From: Dialister sp.
Lineage (GTDB): Bacteria > Bacillota > Negativicutes > Veillonellales > Dialisteraceae
Length of the DNA: 6,767 bases
Direction: 5' to 3'
NCBI GenBank assembly: GCA_022722495.1
Contig: JAIJLI010000117.1
Coordinates: forward strand, 1 to 6,767
Shown here: piece after piece, positions 1 to 6,694 of the stretch
How the letters are laid out: every line of letters begins with the position of its first letter
Numbering within the stretch: position 1 is the stretch's first letter
Program-made: the position numbers and the translations under genes
Notes under the pieces: model-generated
Seen by the model: the letters and a program-made list of their open reading frames with translations, nothing else
Databases searched by the model: none
Told to the model about the DNA's origin: nothing

Positions 1-269
1 ACTACACTCCTGCCAAGAACCAGGGTGTAAGTATGGTGCAGTGCCCTTACTTCACCACAACCGTTTATGATCTCGATGAGCCAATGACGCTGGATTATTC
101 AGATTTGGACAGCTTCGTGATTCTGATTGGCTTGAAGGGTGAGTCTAAGATTACCGACAACGAGGGTAACGAGATTACGCTCCAGGGCGGCGAAAGCATC
201 GTTGTTCCTGCCAGCACCAAGACATTGAAGATAGAAGGAACCTTGAAGTTCCTGGAGACATACGTATAA
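1..269 (+). CDS. manA: Mannose-6-phosphate isomerase, class I, C-terminal end (5' partial)
   Basis: The frame is open from the window edge (first full codon at 3) to TAA at 267-269, giving the last 88 residues of a cytoplasmic enzyme that interconverts mannose-6-phosphate and fructose-6-phosphate and so links mannose use to GDP-mannose synthesis. The tail matches the C-terminal cupin-like part of class I phosphomannose isomerases: a CPYFTT segment, then LDSFVILIGLKGES, an LQGGES turn, the VVPAST strand and a final GTLKFLETYV strand. The zinc-binding and catalytic residues lie upstream of the window and cannot be assessed. The ATG at 33 is internal, because recognisable family sequence continues upstream of it. 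This is a housekeeping-type gene with no evident tie to the downstream signalling locus, so it probably marks the left border of that locus. No convincing intrinsic terminator follows the stop codon. The family call is recognition from memory, not a search. Confidence 0.85.
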   Translation, partial: YTPAKNQGVSMVQCPYFTTTVYDLDEPMTLDYSDLDSFVILIGLKGESKITDNEGNEITLQGGESIVVPASTKTLKIEGTLKFLETYV

Positions 270-334
270 GAATACTGCCACAAACGTATCAAGCTTTTAA
301 AGCATACGTATCAAGTATTCTAAACAAGTATAAG
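259..334. repeat. Degenerate 22-bp direct repeat at the manA stop codon
   Basis: The motif CATACGTAT(C)AAG occurs as CATACGTATAAG at 259, CAAACGTATCAAG at 281 and CATACGTATCAAG at 303, with starts exactly 22 bases apart. A weaker fourth copy, CAAGTATAAG, begins at 325, again 22 bases on. The first copy contains the last codons and stop of manA. A 22-bp period is about two helical turns, so a regulator binding one face of the DNA is possible, but decayed tandem duplication fits equally well. A 7-bp inverted pair (GAATACT at 270-276, AGTATTC at 314-320) overlaps the array. The repeat is seen directly; any function is speculation. Confidence 0.5.
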
Positions 335-508
335 AAGTCGGTCGAAGAATTAACATATGTCGTTGACTATATTGCCTTCTTCAGCCGCACAACACCTGTT
401 GGACAGTTAAAATCATTCTATTCTAGAAAATTTAACTTAAAGCAAATAAGGGGAAATCTATCTATCACAGTCTTAGAAGATAAGATTAAGTATCATAATG
501 CAAAAAAG
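270..508 (+). other. Intergenic region between manA and the sigma gene, with an uninterrupted frame
   Basis: This 239-bp gap holds the 22-bp repeat at its left end and an ECF-type promoter at its right end. The frame of the downstream sigma gene has no stop from 170 to 508, of which about 80 codons lie in the gap. There is no ATG, GTG or TTG start in that frame within the gap before 509, and the translation resembles nothing I recognise, so I treat it as non-coding. An imperfect inverted pair (GGTCGAAGAA at 340-349, TTCTTCAGCC at 377-386, 8 of 10 matching) lies in the middle and has no T-run after it. I see no clear TTTG/TAnnTTTG housekeeping promoter. Confidence 0.4.
447..475 (+). promoter_or_regulatory. 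ECF-type promoter, copy 1, before the sigma gene
   Basis: The element is TAAGGGG (447-453), 15 bases, then AGTCTTA (469-475). The same two blocks at the same separation recur before fecR and before the C10 protease gene. A G-rich -35 and a GTC-containing -10 are typical of ECF sigma factors. A start of transcription about 8-10 bases past the GTC would leave a leader of roughly 25 bases before the ATG at 509. The position implies autoregulation of the sigma gene. The repeated motif is seen directly; its promoter role is inferred. Confidence 0.7.
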
Positions 509-1036
509 ATGGAAAGAAAGAAAGATATTGAACTCCTATTTAGGCAACATTACCGTCCGCTATGCCTTTTTGCACTCCACCTTATAAATGATGTGGCAAG
601 TGCAGAAGACATTGTCATGGATTGTTACCTAAAACTTTGGACAAAATGGAAAGAAGAGGAAATTAAAAATCCAAAAAGTTATTTATATATAGCTGTACGC
701 AATGCTTGCTACGACCACAACCAGGCAATTAATAACAATACAAATGTGTCTATAGAAAATGAAGCGAAAGCCATAGAGCATCTGCTGTCAGACGATTTAT
801 TGCTTGCAGAAGAGCAAGCCTGTATTGAAGCAAAAGTATGGACAGCCCTCGACTCCTTACCTCCCAAATGCCGTGAAATCTTCCTCATGAGCAAGAGAGA
901 TGGCATGTCTTACATTGAAATAGCAACAGAATTACAACTCTCCGTCAAGACTGTCGAGGCACAAATAACCAAAGCATACAAACGCTTGCGAAAATACGCA
1001 CAAAGATTTTATCATTTCCTGCTTAGTTTTTTCTAA
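509..1036 (+). CDS. ECF (sigma-70 family, FecI-like) RNA polymerase sigma factor
   Basis: This 175-residue protein is the usual size for an ECF sigma factor, which directs RNA polymerase to a small regulon when its anti-sigma partner allows. Region 2 spans about residues 6-75: the LFRQHYRPLCLFA helix, an ASAEDIVMDCYLKLW segment for core binding and -10 recognition, and the NPKSYLYIAVRNACYD helix typical of Bacteroidota family members. Region 4 spans about 108-162: ALDSLPPKCREIFLMSKRDG, then the helix-turn-helix MSYIEIATELQLSVKTVEAQ that reads the -35 element, then the KAYKRLRK helix. There is no extra C-terminal domain; the tail is hydrophobic (FYHFLLSFF). The ATG at 509 fits the family N terminus, although the frame stays open upstream. 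An ECF-type promoter precedes it and the anti-sigma gene follows 60 bases later. The fecI-like role comes from context; the ligand sensed is unknown. Confidence 0.92.
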   Translation: MERKKDIELLFRQHYRPLCLFALHLINDVASAEDIVMDCYLKLWTKWKEEEIKNPKSYLYIAVRNACYDHNQAINNNTNVSIENEAKAIEHLLSDDLLLAEEQACIEAKVWTALDSLPPKCREIFLMSKRDGMSYIEIATELQLSVKTVEAQITKAYKRLRKYAQRFYHFLLSFF

Positions 1037-1042
1037 ATGCAA

Positions 1043-1070
1043 TAAGGGTATTCTTAAAAATGCAGTCTTA
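1043..1070 (+). promoter_or_regulatory. ECF-type promoter, copy 2, before fecR
   Basis: The element is TAAGGG (1043-1048), 15 bases, then AGTCTTA (1064-1070). It starts 6 bases after the sigma stop codon and fills most of the 60-bp gap. Compared with copy 1 it shares GCAA(A)TAAGGG and CAGTCTTAGA, the latter being a 10-base identity (468-477 and 1063-1072). The expected leader before the ATG at 1097 is under 20 bases. It should drive fecR, the receptor and the DUF4249 gene, since no further copy precedes the last two. The promoter role is inferred from conservation and position. Confidence 0.72.
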
Positions 1071-1096
1071 GAGATAGACATTCCAATAGAAAAGAT

Positions 1097-1924
1097 ATGA
1101 AACAGATAGAAAACGAACATATAGACTTTGTGGTGAAATATTATCAAGAAGGCAAGTTGGACACCAAGCAAGCCATTGAGCATTTTCATCACTTAACCCA
1201 AGCACCAGTCAAGCGTTTGCACCTCAACAAGCGCATCATGTCTATGGCCGCTACACTCGCCATATTCATCGCTCTGTCTCTTACCTTATTATATATAAGA
1301 GGCAACAAAGCCCAAGAAACGACTGTAGCATCCACCAACTTGCCCATGACATGCCTACTGAAGGACGGTAGCAAAATCATCCTGGCACCACACTCTACCC
1401 TCATTTACAACGAGGATGAGCTAAAAAAAGGAAATCGCCAACTCACCTTGCAAGGAAAAGCATATTTCCTAGTACATCATGACAAGCTCCATCCCTGCAT
1501 TATCCATACCCAACTGGGAAATGTAAAAATCCTTGGTACGATTTTCCAAATTGATGTCAAGCAAGAAGCAACAGAAGTTTACGTAGAGAACGGAAAAGTT
1601 TGCTTTTACAACAGCAAGCCTAGCCTCGGTCTAATCCTGACCAAGGGAAAGGGAGGAAAGCTAACCAAGAATAGCGAAAAGCCATCGGCTTACGAAGCAT
1701 CAGCCAACTCTACTTCATGGGCTACCGGAGTATTCCACTTCAACCATACTCCCGTAAAAGAAGCATTGAGAGAGATGTCTGAATACTGCAATGAGACTCT
1801 CTCTACAGAAGCCAATGATAAATATCTTTCAGGAGATATTGAGATACGAAATGCAGAGGATGCAAAGGACATTGTGGAAAGAATTCTCGGCATCCAAATC
1901 GATATAGAGAGCAAGAATCATTAA
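1097..1924 (+). CDS. FecR-family anti-sigma factor with C-terminal DUF4974
   Basis: This 275-residue inner-membrane protein should hold the neighbouring sigma factor and relay a signal from the outer-membrane receptor. Residues 1-45 form a short cytoplasmic anti-sigma segment (FVVKYYQEGKLD opening). One membrane helix lies at about 47-67 (IMSMAATLAIFIALSLTLLYI), preceded by KR and followed by R, giving an N-in orientation. The periplasmic FecR domain runs about 78-172 (TCLLKDGSKIILAPHSTLIY, RQLTLQGKAYFLV, GNVKILGTIFQIDV, EVYVENGKVCF). A DUF4974 domain, related to STN and thought to meet the receptor plug or STN side, spans about 212-270 (FHFNHTPVKEALREMSEY, YLSGDIEI, DAKDIVERILGI). It is slightly shorter than many FecR proteins. 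Its gene sits 60 bases after the sigma gene with its own promoter copy, and 25 bases before the receptor gene. Confidence 0.92.
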   Translation: MKQIENEHIDFVVKYYQEGKLDTKQAIEHFHHLTQAPVKRLHLNKRIMSMAATLAIFIALSLTLLYIRGNKAQETTVASTNLPMTCLLKDGSKIILAPHSTLIYNEDELKKGNRQLTLQGKAYFLVHHDKLHPCIIHTQLGNVKILGTIFQIDVKQEATEVYVENGKVCFYNSKPSLGLILTKGKGGKLTKNSEKPSAYEASANSTSWATGVFHFNHTPVKEALREMSEYCNETLSTEANDKYLSGDIEIRNAEDAKDIVERILGIQIDIESKNH

Positions 1925-1949
1925 TGATAAAATAAAAGTAACAATAACA

Positions 1950-4523
1950 ATGTTTGCAAGACTCATATTTCTAGCCATCGTCTTGACCGTATATGCTCCA
2001 GTATATAGTCAAGACACATCTATCGGACAAAGAATAAAAGAACTGAAAAAGACGCAGAAACTACATGTTGTCTTCGACAGCAAACTGAATCTAAAAGCTC
2101 CTGCCAATAGCGTGAAATGGGAGCAGAAGGGCAACAACATCTTTCTAATCCCAAAGGAAAAAGATACGCCAAAGGAAAAGACAAACTTACCAACTGGCAA
2201 AAAGAAAAAGCAAAAAAACAAGCACACCATCAGTGGTTATGTAAAAGATGAAAATGAAGAGCCACTCATTAATGCCACCATTTTCGATGAAAACACCCAA
2301 ATGGCGACAATGACCAATGAGCACGGATTCTTTTCGCTTACCCTGCCAGAAGGAAAGCACCATATTGAGGTGAGTTTTCTAGGATTGAGCAAAGTACACA
2401 AGAATTTGAACCTCATCAGCGATTTAAAGCTTCAATTCCACATGTATGAAGACAACACGCTAGACGAAGTGGTAGTCTGTGCCGACCTGAACTCCCCTCT
2501 CCTCAATACCCAAATGGGCAAAAGAACCTTTACACACGACGATTTGTACAAGGGGTTCTCATTTATGAGTTCCCCGGATGTCATCAAACTGTTGCAGCAA
2601 GTTTCGGGCACAGCCCCAGGCATAGAGCTTGCATCGGGTCTATATGTTCATGGCGGCAATGGAGACGAGAATCTGTTTTTGCTCGATGACTCTCCGTTAT
2701 ACCAAATCAATCATTCCATGGGCTTATTTTCTTCCTTCAATACAGACGTGGTAAAAAACGTAGACTTCTATAAGGGTGGATTTCCTGCCAGATTCAATGG
2801 CCGCCTATCTTCCATCACAGACGTAAGAACCATAGACGGAAATCCGAAGAAGATACATGGCTCGCTGTCCATAGGAGTATTAGATGGAAAAATCAATATC
2901 GAAGGTCCTCTTGTTAAAGACAAGACAACATTTGCCTTTGGTATTCGTAGGTCTTGGTTCGACTTTGCGACACGTCCTGTCTTCGCCATCATCAACCACA
3001 ATAAGCGCAACAAGTTCACGATGAACTACTTGTTCTATGACCTCAACGCCAAGGTTACCCACCATCTGTCAGATAACGACAAACTCTATATAAGTTTATA
3101 CTCCGGACTGGATAAATACAACACTTGCGACAAGGAGAAATACGACGAAGATTTTTCCGAAACCGACAACGACTTCAAATGGGGCAACATAAACATCGCC
3201 TTGGGATGGAACAAGCAAATCAGCCCCAAGCAATACTTCAACCTTATAGGCACATTCACCCATAATCATACCCTGCAAGAATATACAGACAAAGAAGAAA
3301 CCGAAATTTCAAAATCTGTGGCAGAATACACGAGTATGATGAAACAAAACAGCCAATCAAGCATATACGATCTAAGTATCAAAGCTGACTGGGAATATCA
3401 TCCAAATACACGCCACAAACTCAATATAGGTGGAAACTATACCACCCATAATTTTGTGACCAAGACACACCAAACCTTAGCCTACAAAAACTATCTGGAA
3501 GAAACTGGTGACACCATGGTGGTAAGAGGCAAGAGTACTCGAAACTCTCATGAAGTAATGATGTTTGCAGAAGACGAATGGCACATCAACCCAAAATGGA
3601 ATGGCAACATCGGACTCAACATATCGAGTTTCTTTGTCGATGGAAAGAGCTATCTTCGGGCAGACCCAAGACTTGCCTTCAAATACCAAGTGAACAACGG
3701 TCTGTCACTCAAGATGTCATACACCAAGATGTCACAATATGTACATCGCATCACTAGCACCTATCTGGACATGCCTACCGATTACTGGGTTCCCACGACT
3801 AAGCACATTCTGCCAGCTTACTCAACCCAGATTGCATTCGGCGCATACTCCCAGTTTAGCCCTAAATGGCTTGTTAGCATAGAGAGCTTTTATAAGAAAT
3901 CAAGTCATCTCTTACTGTACCAAAGCTACATGGGCTTAATGCCACCAGCCACCCGATGGGAACAAGATGTGTTGAGCGGAAAGGGAAAGGCCTACGGCAT
4001 AGAAATAGATGCCCAGTATAAGAGCAAGAATATTTCATGGGCTGGAGCCTATACCCTGTCGTGGTCTAAACGCCTTTTCGAAGGAATAGCCGACTACTGG
4101 TTCAGAGACAAGTTTGACAACAGACACAAGATAAGCTTATCTTTCTTTTACAAGATTAACAAAAAGATAGACTTAAATGCCAATTGGCTATACCATTCCG
4201 GCAACAGGATTTCGCTTCCTGCAAGCACCATCGTCTTGCCCAACATGCCTGGCTCTCCTCCGTCGTACGATACCACCTATCGCTTCACATCACCCAACAA
4301 TGCGGCATTGCCAGCATATCATCGGCTAGACCTGGGGGCAAACTTCCATCACAAGAACGCCAAGGGAAGAGAAAGAATATGGAATGTAAGCATCTACAAT
4401 GCATATTGCCATCTCAACACGATGTATGTGGATGTAAGGCAAGACAATAAAGGAAAATTCCGTGCCTCCTGCAAAGGATACATTCCAATCATCCCATCGG
4501 TAAGTTACACATGGAAATTCTAA
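1950..4523 (+). CDS. TonB-dependent outer-membrane receptor (CarboxypepD_reg-like and plug domains, shortened STN)
   Basis: This 857-residue protein should import a ligand across the outer membrane using TonB energy and signal its presence to FecR. A signal peptide covers about 1-20 (AIVLTVYAPVYS, then QDTS). Residues 24-69 resemble an STN signalling domain (SIGQRIKELKKTQKLHVVFD, then GNNIFLIPK), but the middle of that fold seems missing. A lysine-rich linker lies at 70-91. A carboxypeptidase-regulatory-like sandwich follows at about 92-168 (ISGYVKDENEEPLINATI, TNEHGFFSLTLPEG). A TonB-box-like LDEVVV is at 171-176. The plug is about 180-293 (SSPDVIKLLQQVSGTAPGI, YVHGGNGDENLFLLDDSPLY, VDFYKGGFPARFNGRLSSIT). 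The rest is a beta barrel ending in the aromatic SYTWKF. No SusD gene follows; a DUF4249 gene starts 20 bases downstream, a pairing known from this subfamily. The substrate is not readable from sequence; peptide is suggested by the protease neighbour. Confidence 0.93.
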   Translation: MFARLIFLAIVLTVYAPVYSQDTSIGQRIKELKKTQKLHVVFDSKLNLKAPANSVKWEQKGNNIFLIPKEKDTPKEKTNLPTGKKKKQKNKHTISGYVKDENEEPLINATIFDENTQMATMTNEHGFFSLTLPEGKHHIEVSFLGLSKVHKNLNLISDLKLQFHMYEDNTLDEVVVCADLNSPLLNTQMGKRTFTHDDLYKGFSFMSSPDVIKLLQQVSGTAPGIELASGLYVHGGNGDENLFLLDDSPLYQINHSMGLFSSFNTDVVKNVDFYKGGFPARFNGRLSSITDVRTIDGNPKKIHGSLSIGVLDGKINIEGPLVKDKTTFAFGIRRSWFDFATRPVFAIINHNKRNKFTMNYLFYDLNAKVTHHLSDNDKLYISLYSGLDKYNTCDKEKYDEDFSETDNDFKWGNINIALGWNKQISPKQYFNLIGTFTHNHTLQEYTDKEETEISKSVAEYTSMMKQNSQSSIYDLSIKADWEYHPNTRHKLNIGGNYTTHNFVTKTHQTLAYKNYLEETGDTMVVRGKSTRNSHEVMMFAEDEWHINPKWNGNIGLNISSFFVDGKSYLRADPRLAFKYQVNNGLSLKMSYTKMSQYVHRITSTYLDMPTDYWVPTTKHILPAYSTQIAFGAYSQFSPKWLVSIESFYKKSSHLLLYQSYMGLMPPATRWEQDVLSGKGKAYGIEIDAQYKSKNISWAGAYTLSWSKRLFEGIADYWFRDKFDNRHKISLSFFYKINKKIDLNANWLYHSGNRISLPASTIVLPNMPGSPPSYDTTYRFTSPNNAALPAYHRLDLGANFHHKNAKGRERIWNVSIYNAYCHLNTMYVDVRQDNKGKFRASCKGYIPIIPSVSYTWKF

Positions 4524-4543
4524 CAACATCACACAAAGAGAAA

Positions 4544-5455
4544 ATGAGAAATATCATTCAAATCGTTTTTGTTTACATCTTGGCTTGGGCACTCAGCTCA
4601 TGCCAAGACCATTTCGACATCAACCAACTGGAAGGCAAGCAGCAACTGCTCGTATATTGCTTTCCATCAGATATCGACTCCACCGACATACAGGTATCCG
4701 CCACTATGCCATTCTCCAACATCTATGAAATGCCCAAGGGCATCAACATCCATTGCTACGTAAACGGCAAGGAAGAAACAACCCGCTACCTCCGGAACGA
4801 CGATTCCGACGAATGGAACAAATTCATCTATCGTCTTTCCGTCATCCCAAAGGAAGGAGACGAAATCAAAATTGTAGTGGAAACCGAAAACCTTGGCTCT
4901 GCATCTTGTTCCACAACAATTCCTTCCTCTCCCACCATCGACTCCATTTCGGCAAGACCCATCCAAATAGATGGAGACAAATACCAACAAATCTGTATAA
5001 ACATGAAGAATTTCAAAAGAGAAAAAAGCTATTATGCAGTAAAAGTTTATGGAAGTTGGGACAAAAAGAACTGGGGATTATGTGATATCAATACCTATTC
5101 GGAGCCTCTTCTCAACAATTACATCATGGGGATTCCTGCCTTCAATGAAGACAGAAACTTTTATGATGGATTCTATATCTTCGAAAACTCCAGTATTCTG
5201 AACGACTCTGCCTACACGCTTCACCTCAACATAGAGGAGAATAGAGGTTACTATAAGGTGCTGCTCTATCACATCAGCGAGCCGATGTATGCATTTTTCA
5301 AGACCATCAATGACCAAACCAACAATGAGTTTGGCAAGTATGGTCTGTCATTCATCCACCCAACCTACTCTAACATCAAAAATGGTTGTGGTGTAATGGC
5401 AGGATATACCATCGATGCAAAAATACACGAGATAAAAGAAAATTATGAAGAATAG
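4544..5455 (+). CDS. DUF4249 domain lipoprotein, partner of the TonB receptor
   Basis: I start this gene at ATG 4544, 20 bases after the receptor stop, because that gives a clean 303-residue lipoprotein: MRN, a hydrophobic stretch (IIQIVFVYILAWA) and the lipobox LSSC with Cys20. The in-frame ATG at 4511 overlaps the receptor end and would add 11 polar residues before the signal. The body fits DUF4249: an early strand QLLVYCF, a beta-rich N-terminal half with the IPKEGDEIKIVVETE and STTIPSSPTIDSI segments, and the C-terminal hallmark HPTYSNIKNGCGVMAGYT (272-289). The biochemical function of this family is unproven; its steady association with TonB receptors suggests a surface ligand-binding or lid role like SusD (inference). 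The mature part has several cysteines (39, 71, 122, 151, 180, 282). It is likely co-transcribed with fecR and the receptor. Its stop lies two bases before the third promoter copy. Confidence 0.87.
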   Translation: MRNIIQIVFVYILAWALSSCQDHFDINQLEGKQQLLVYCFPSDIDSTDIQVSATMPFSNIYEMPKGINIHCYVNGKEETTRYLRNDDSDEWNKFIYRLSVIPKEGDEIKIVVETENLGSASCSTTIPSSPTIDSISARPIQIDGDKYQQICINMKNFKREKSYYAVKVYGSWDKKNWGLCDINTYSEPLLNNYIMGIPAFNEDRNFYDGFYIFENSSILNDSAYTLHLNIEENRGYYKVLLYHISEPMYAFFKTINDQTNNEFGKYGLSFIHPTYSNIKNGCGVMAGYTIDAKIHEIKENYEE

Positions 5456-5457
5456 AG

Positions 5458-5486
5458 TAAGGGGATTTGTGGAATTAATAGTCTTA
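5458..5486 (+). promoter_or_regulatory. ECF-type promoter, copy 3, before the C10 protease gene
   Basis: The element is TAAGGGG (5458-5464), 15 bases, then AGTCTTA (5480-5486), in the 69-bp gap after the DUF4249 stop codon. Both blocks and their separation match copies 1 and 2, while the spacer sequence does not, which argues for functional conservation over recent duplication. A leader of about 30 bases would precede the ATG at 5525. It would give the protease its own transcription under the local sigma factor in addition to read-through. The match is seen directly; promoter activity is inferred. Confidence 0.7.
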
Positions 5487-5524
5487 TCTATGAATATAAA
5501 CAAAATTAATAACGTTTTAAAGAC

Positions 5525-6694
5525 ATGTATAACATGAAAAAGTTCAAATTTCTAATCTTGATGCTATGCTCTATCATGAGTTTTGCATCTTGCTCAGACT
5601 CTGATGAGTACAGTGCAGAGCAAAAAACAAAAGAATCAAGTCAGGACTTGATTGAAAAAGTTGCCATCAACTTTGCCAAAAATGTAAACAACAATGATGA
5701 TACAAGAAGCACAAACAATGCTAACATTGCTATTGCTCAAAAAGATTCGTTAATTCTGAATGGCTTAACTAGAGGCGCAGATGGAGAAGCAACGAAAATC
5801 TATGCGGTATCTATGACTGGTAACAACGGAAGTATCATAATTGCTCAACAAGGAGATGACGTTCGTCCTTTGGTTTACTTTCCTAATGAGCAATCAATAG
5901 ACTTGAATAAGCTCTACAACGACAATTACGACGAAAGCGATATTTCATATCTCGCCCAAGGAGTTACCTATAACTACACTGAGGATGGCATATTAATACC
6001 TTCCGACAAGGCTAGCAATGCAAAGATTGTCGAGCGTTTGGAGCCTAAATGCAAGGTATATTGGAACCAGAGATGTCCATATAATAAATATTGTTTCACC
6101 TCAAAAAACGAGCAAGCTTTGGCTGGTTGTGTTGCTATAGCCGGTGCTCAAGCTTTAACCGTATTAAGACCATCTGTTCCGGAAATTACTTCATGGGATG
6201 AAGTGATAAAAGAATATCCAACAACTAAAGCGCAAGATGAGATTGCTAAATTAGTTTCTAGAATTGGAAAGGATGCTGGGATGAAATATGGCACAGGAAG
6301 TTCTGGAACTAGTACATCAAAGTTATCTCCTATTTTTGCTAAATATGGAATTAAAGACTATGATGCAGGTCGAGCTGTCGATGTTTTAAAAACCATGCAT
6401 GGAGTTATTGTTGTTTCCGGCTATAGAGCTCGTCATGGTTGGGGCCCTACTAAGCATTATGTGGACGGTCATGCTTTATTGGCAGATGGATACATACGCT
6501 TTTCAGGAGACAAATACTACTATTTTCATGTAAACTATGGTTGGGGGGAAGGATATAAGGACCAAAAAGTTGCCTATTTATTAACATCAAATAAAAACTG
6601 GGACAAAGAGCATGCCAATGACATTTATGGCATGTGCTTCCCTAAAGAAATAAAATATTACACTTATGCTTATGAAAGAGAAAAGAATTGGTAA
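5525..6694 (+). CDS. C10-family (streptopain-like) cysteine protease, lipoprotein with Spi-like prodomain
   Basis: This 389-residue putative secreted protease belongs to peptidase family C10 (SpeB, interpain A, Bacteroides Bfp/Btp enzymes). An N-terminal signal ends in the lipobox FASC with Cys23, followed by SDSDE, an acidic stretch like surface-export signals of Bacteroidota lipoproteins. Residues about 40-160 look like the inhibitory Spi prodomain (IYAVSMTGNNGSIIIAQQGD, VRPLVYFPNEQSID). In the catalytic domain, the oxyanion Gln182 is in YWNQRCPYN, the nucleophile Cys202 in LAGCVAIAGAQ, His316 in HYVDGHALLADGY and Asn337 in YFHVNYGWGEG, so all expected active-site residues are present. A block at about 239-275 (YGTGSSGTSTSKLSPIFAKYG) also matches the streptopain pattern. 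The Cys-His distance is 114 residues, shorter than in SpeB. The start could also be ATG 5534 (MKKFKF), which is the more typical lipoprotein N terminus. It has its own ECF-type promoter and overlaps the next gene. Codons are more T-rich than upstream. Confidence 0.92.
   Translation: MYNMKKFKFLILMLCSIMSFASCSDSDEYSAEQKTKESSQDLIEKVAINFAKNVNNNDDTRSTNNANIAIAQKDSLILNGLTRGADGEATKIYAVSMTGNNGSIIIAQQGDDVRPLVYFPNEQSIDLNKLYNDNYDESDISYLAQGVTYNYTEDGILIPSDKASNAKIVERLEPKCKVYWNQRCPYNKYCFTSKNEQALAGCVAIAGAQALTVLRPSVPEITSWDEVIKEYPTTKAQDEIAKLVSRIGKDAGMKYGTGSSGTSTSKLSPIFAKYGIKDYDAGRAVDVLKTMHGVIVVSGYRARHGWGPTKHYVDGHALLADGYIRFSGDKYYYFHVNYGWGEGYKDQKVAYLLTSNKNWDKEHANDIYGMCFPKEIKYYTYAYEREKNW

Noticed and set aside
293..303. 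GCTTTTAAAGC as a terminator hairpin after manA
   Set aside because: The two arms leave almost no loop and no T-run follows, so it is not a plausible intrinsic terminator.
357..410. A 17-codon mini-frame (ATG 357) in the manA-sigma gap as a leader peptide
   Set aside because: There is no attenuator-like stem or codon bias to support it, and it lies upstream of the inferred sigma promoter.
1925..1949. Search for a promoter copy directly before the TonB receptor
   Set aside because: The 25-base gap contains no AAGGG or AGTCTTA; the receptor is best read as co-transcribed with fecR.
4184..4450. An 88-codon forward frame inside the receptor gene
   Set aside because: It lies entirely within the barrel-coding region in another frame, has no recognisable domain or signal peptide, and is a shadow of the real gene.
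4753..5085. A 110-codon forward frame and overlapping reverse frames within the DUF4249 gene
   Set aside because: The translations are low-complexity and basic or Gly/Val-rich without family features, while the overlapping DUF4249 frame has a clear lipobox and C-terminal hallmark.
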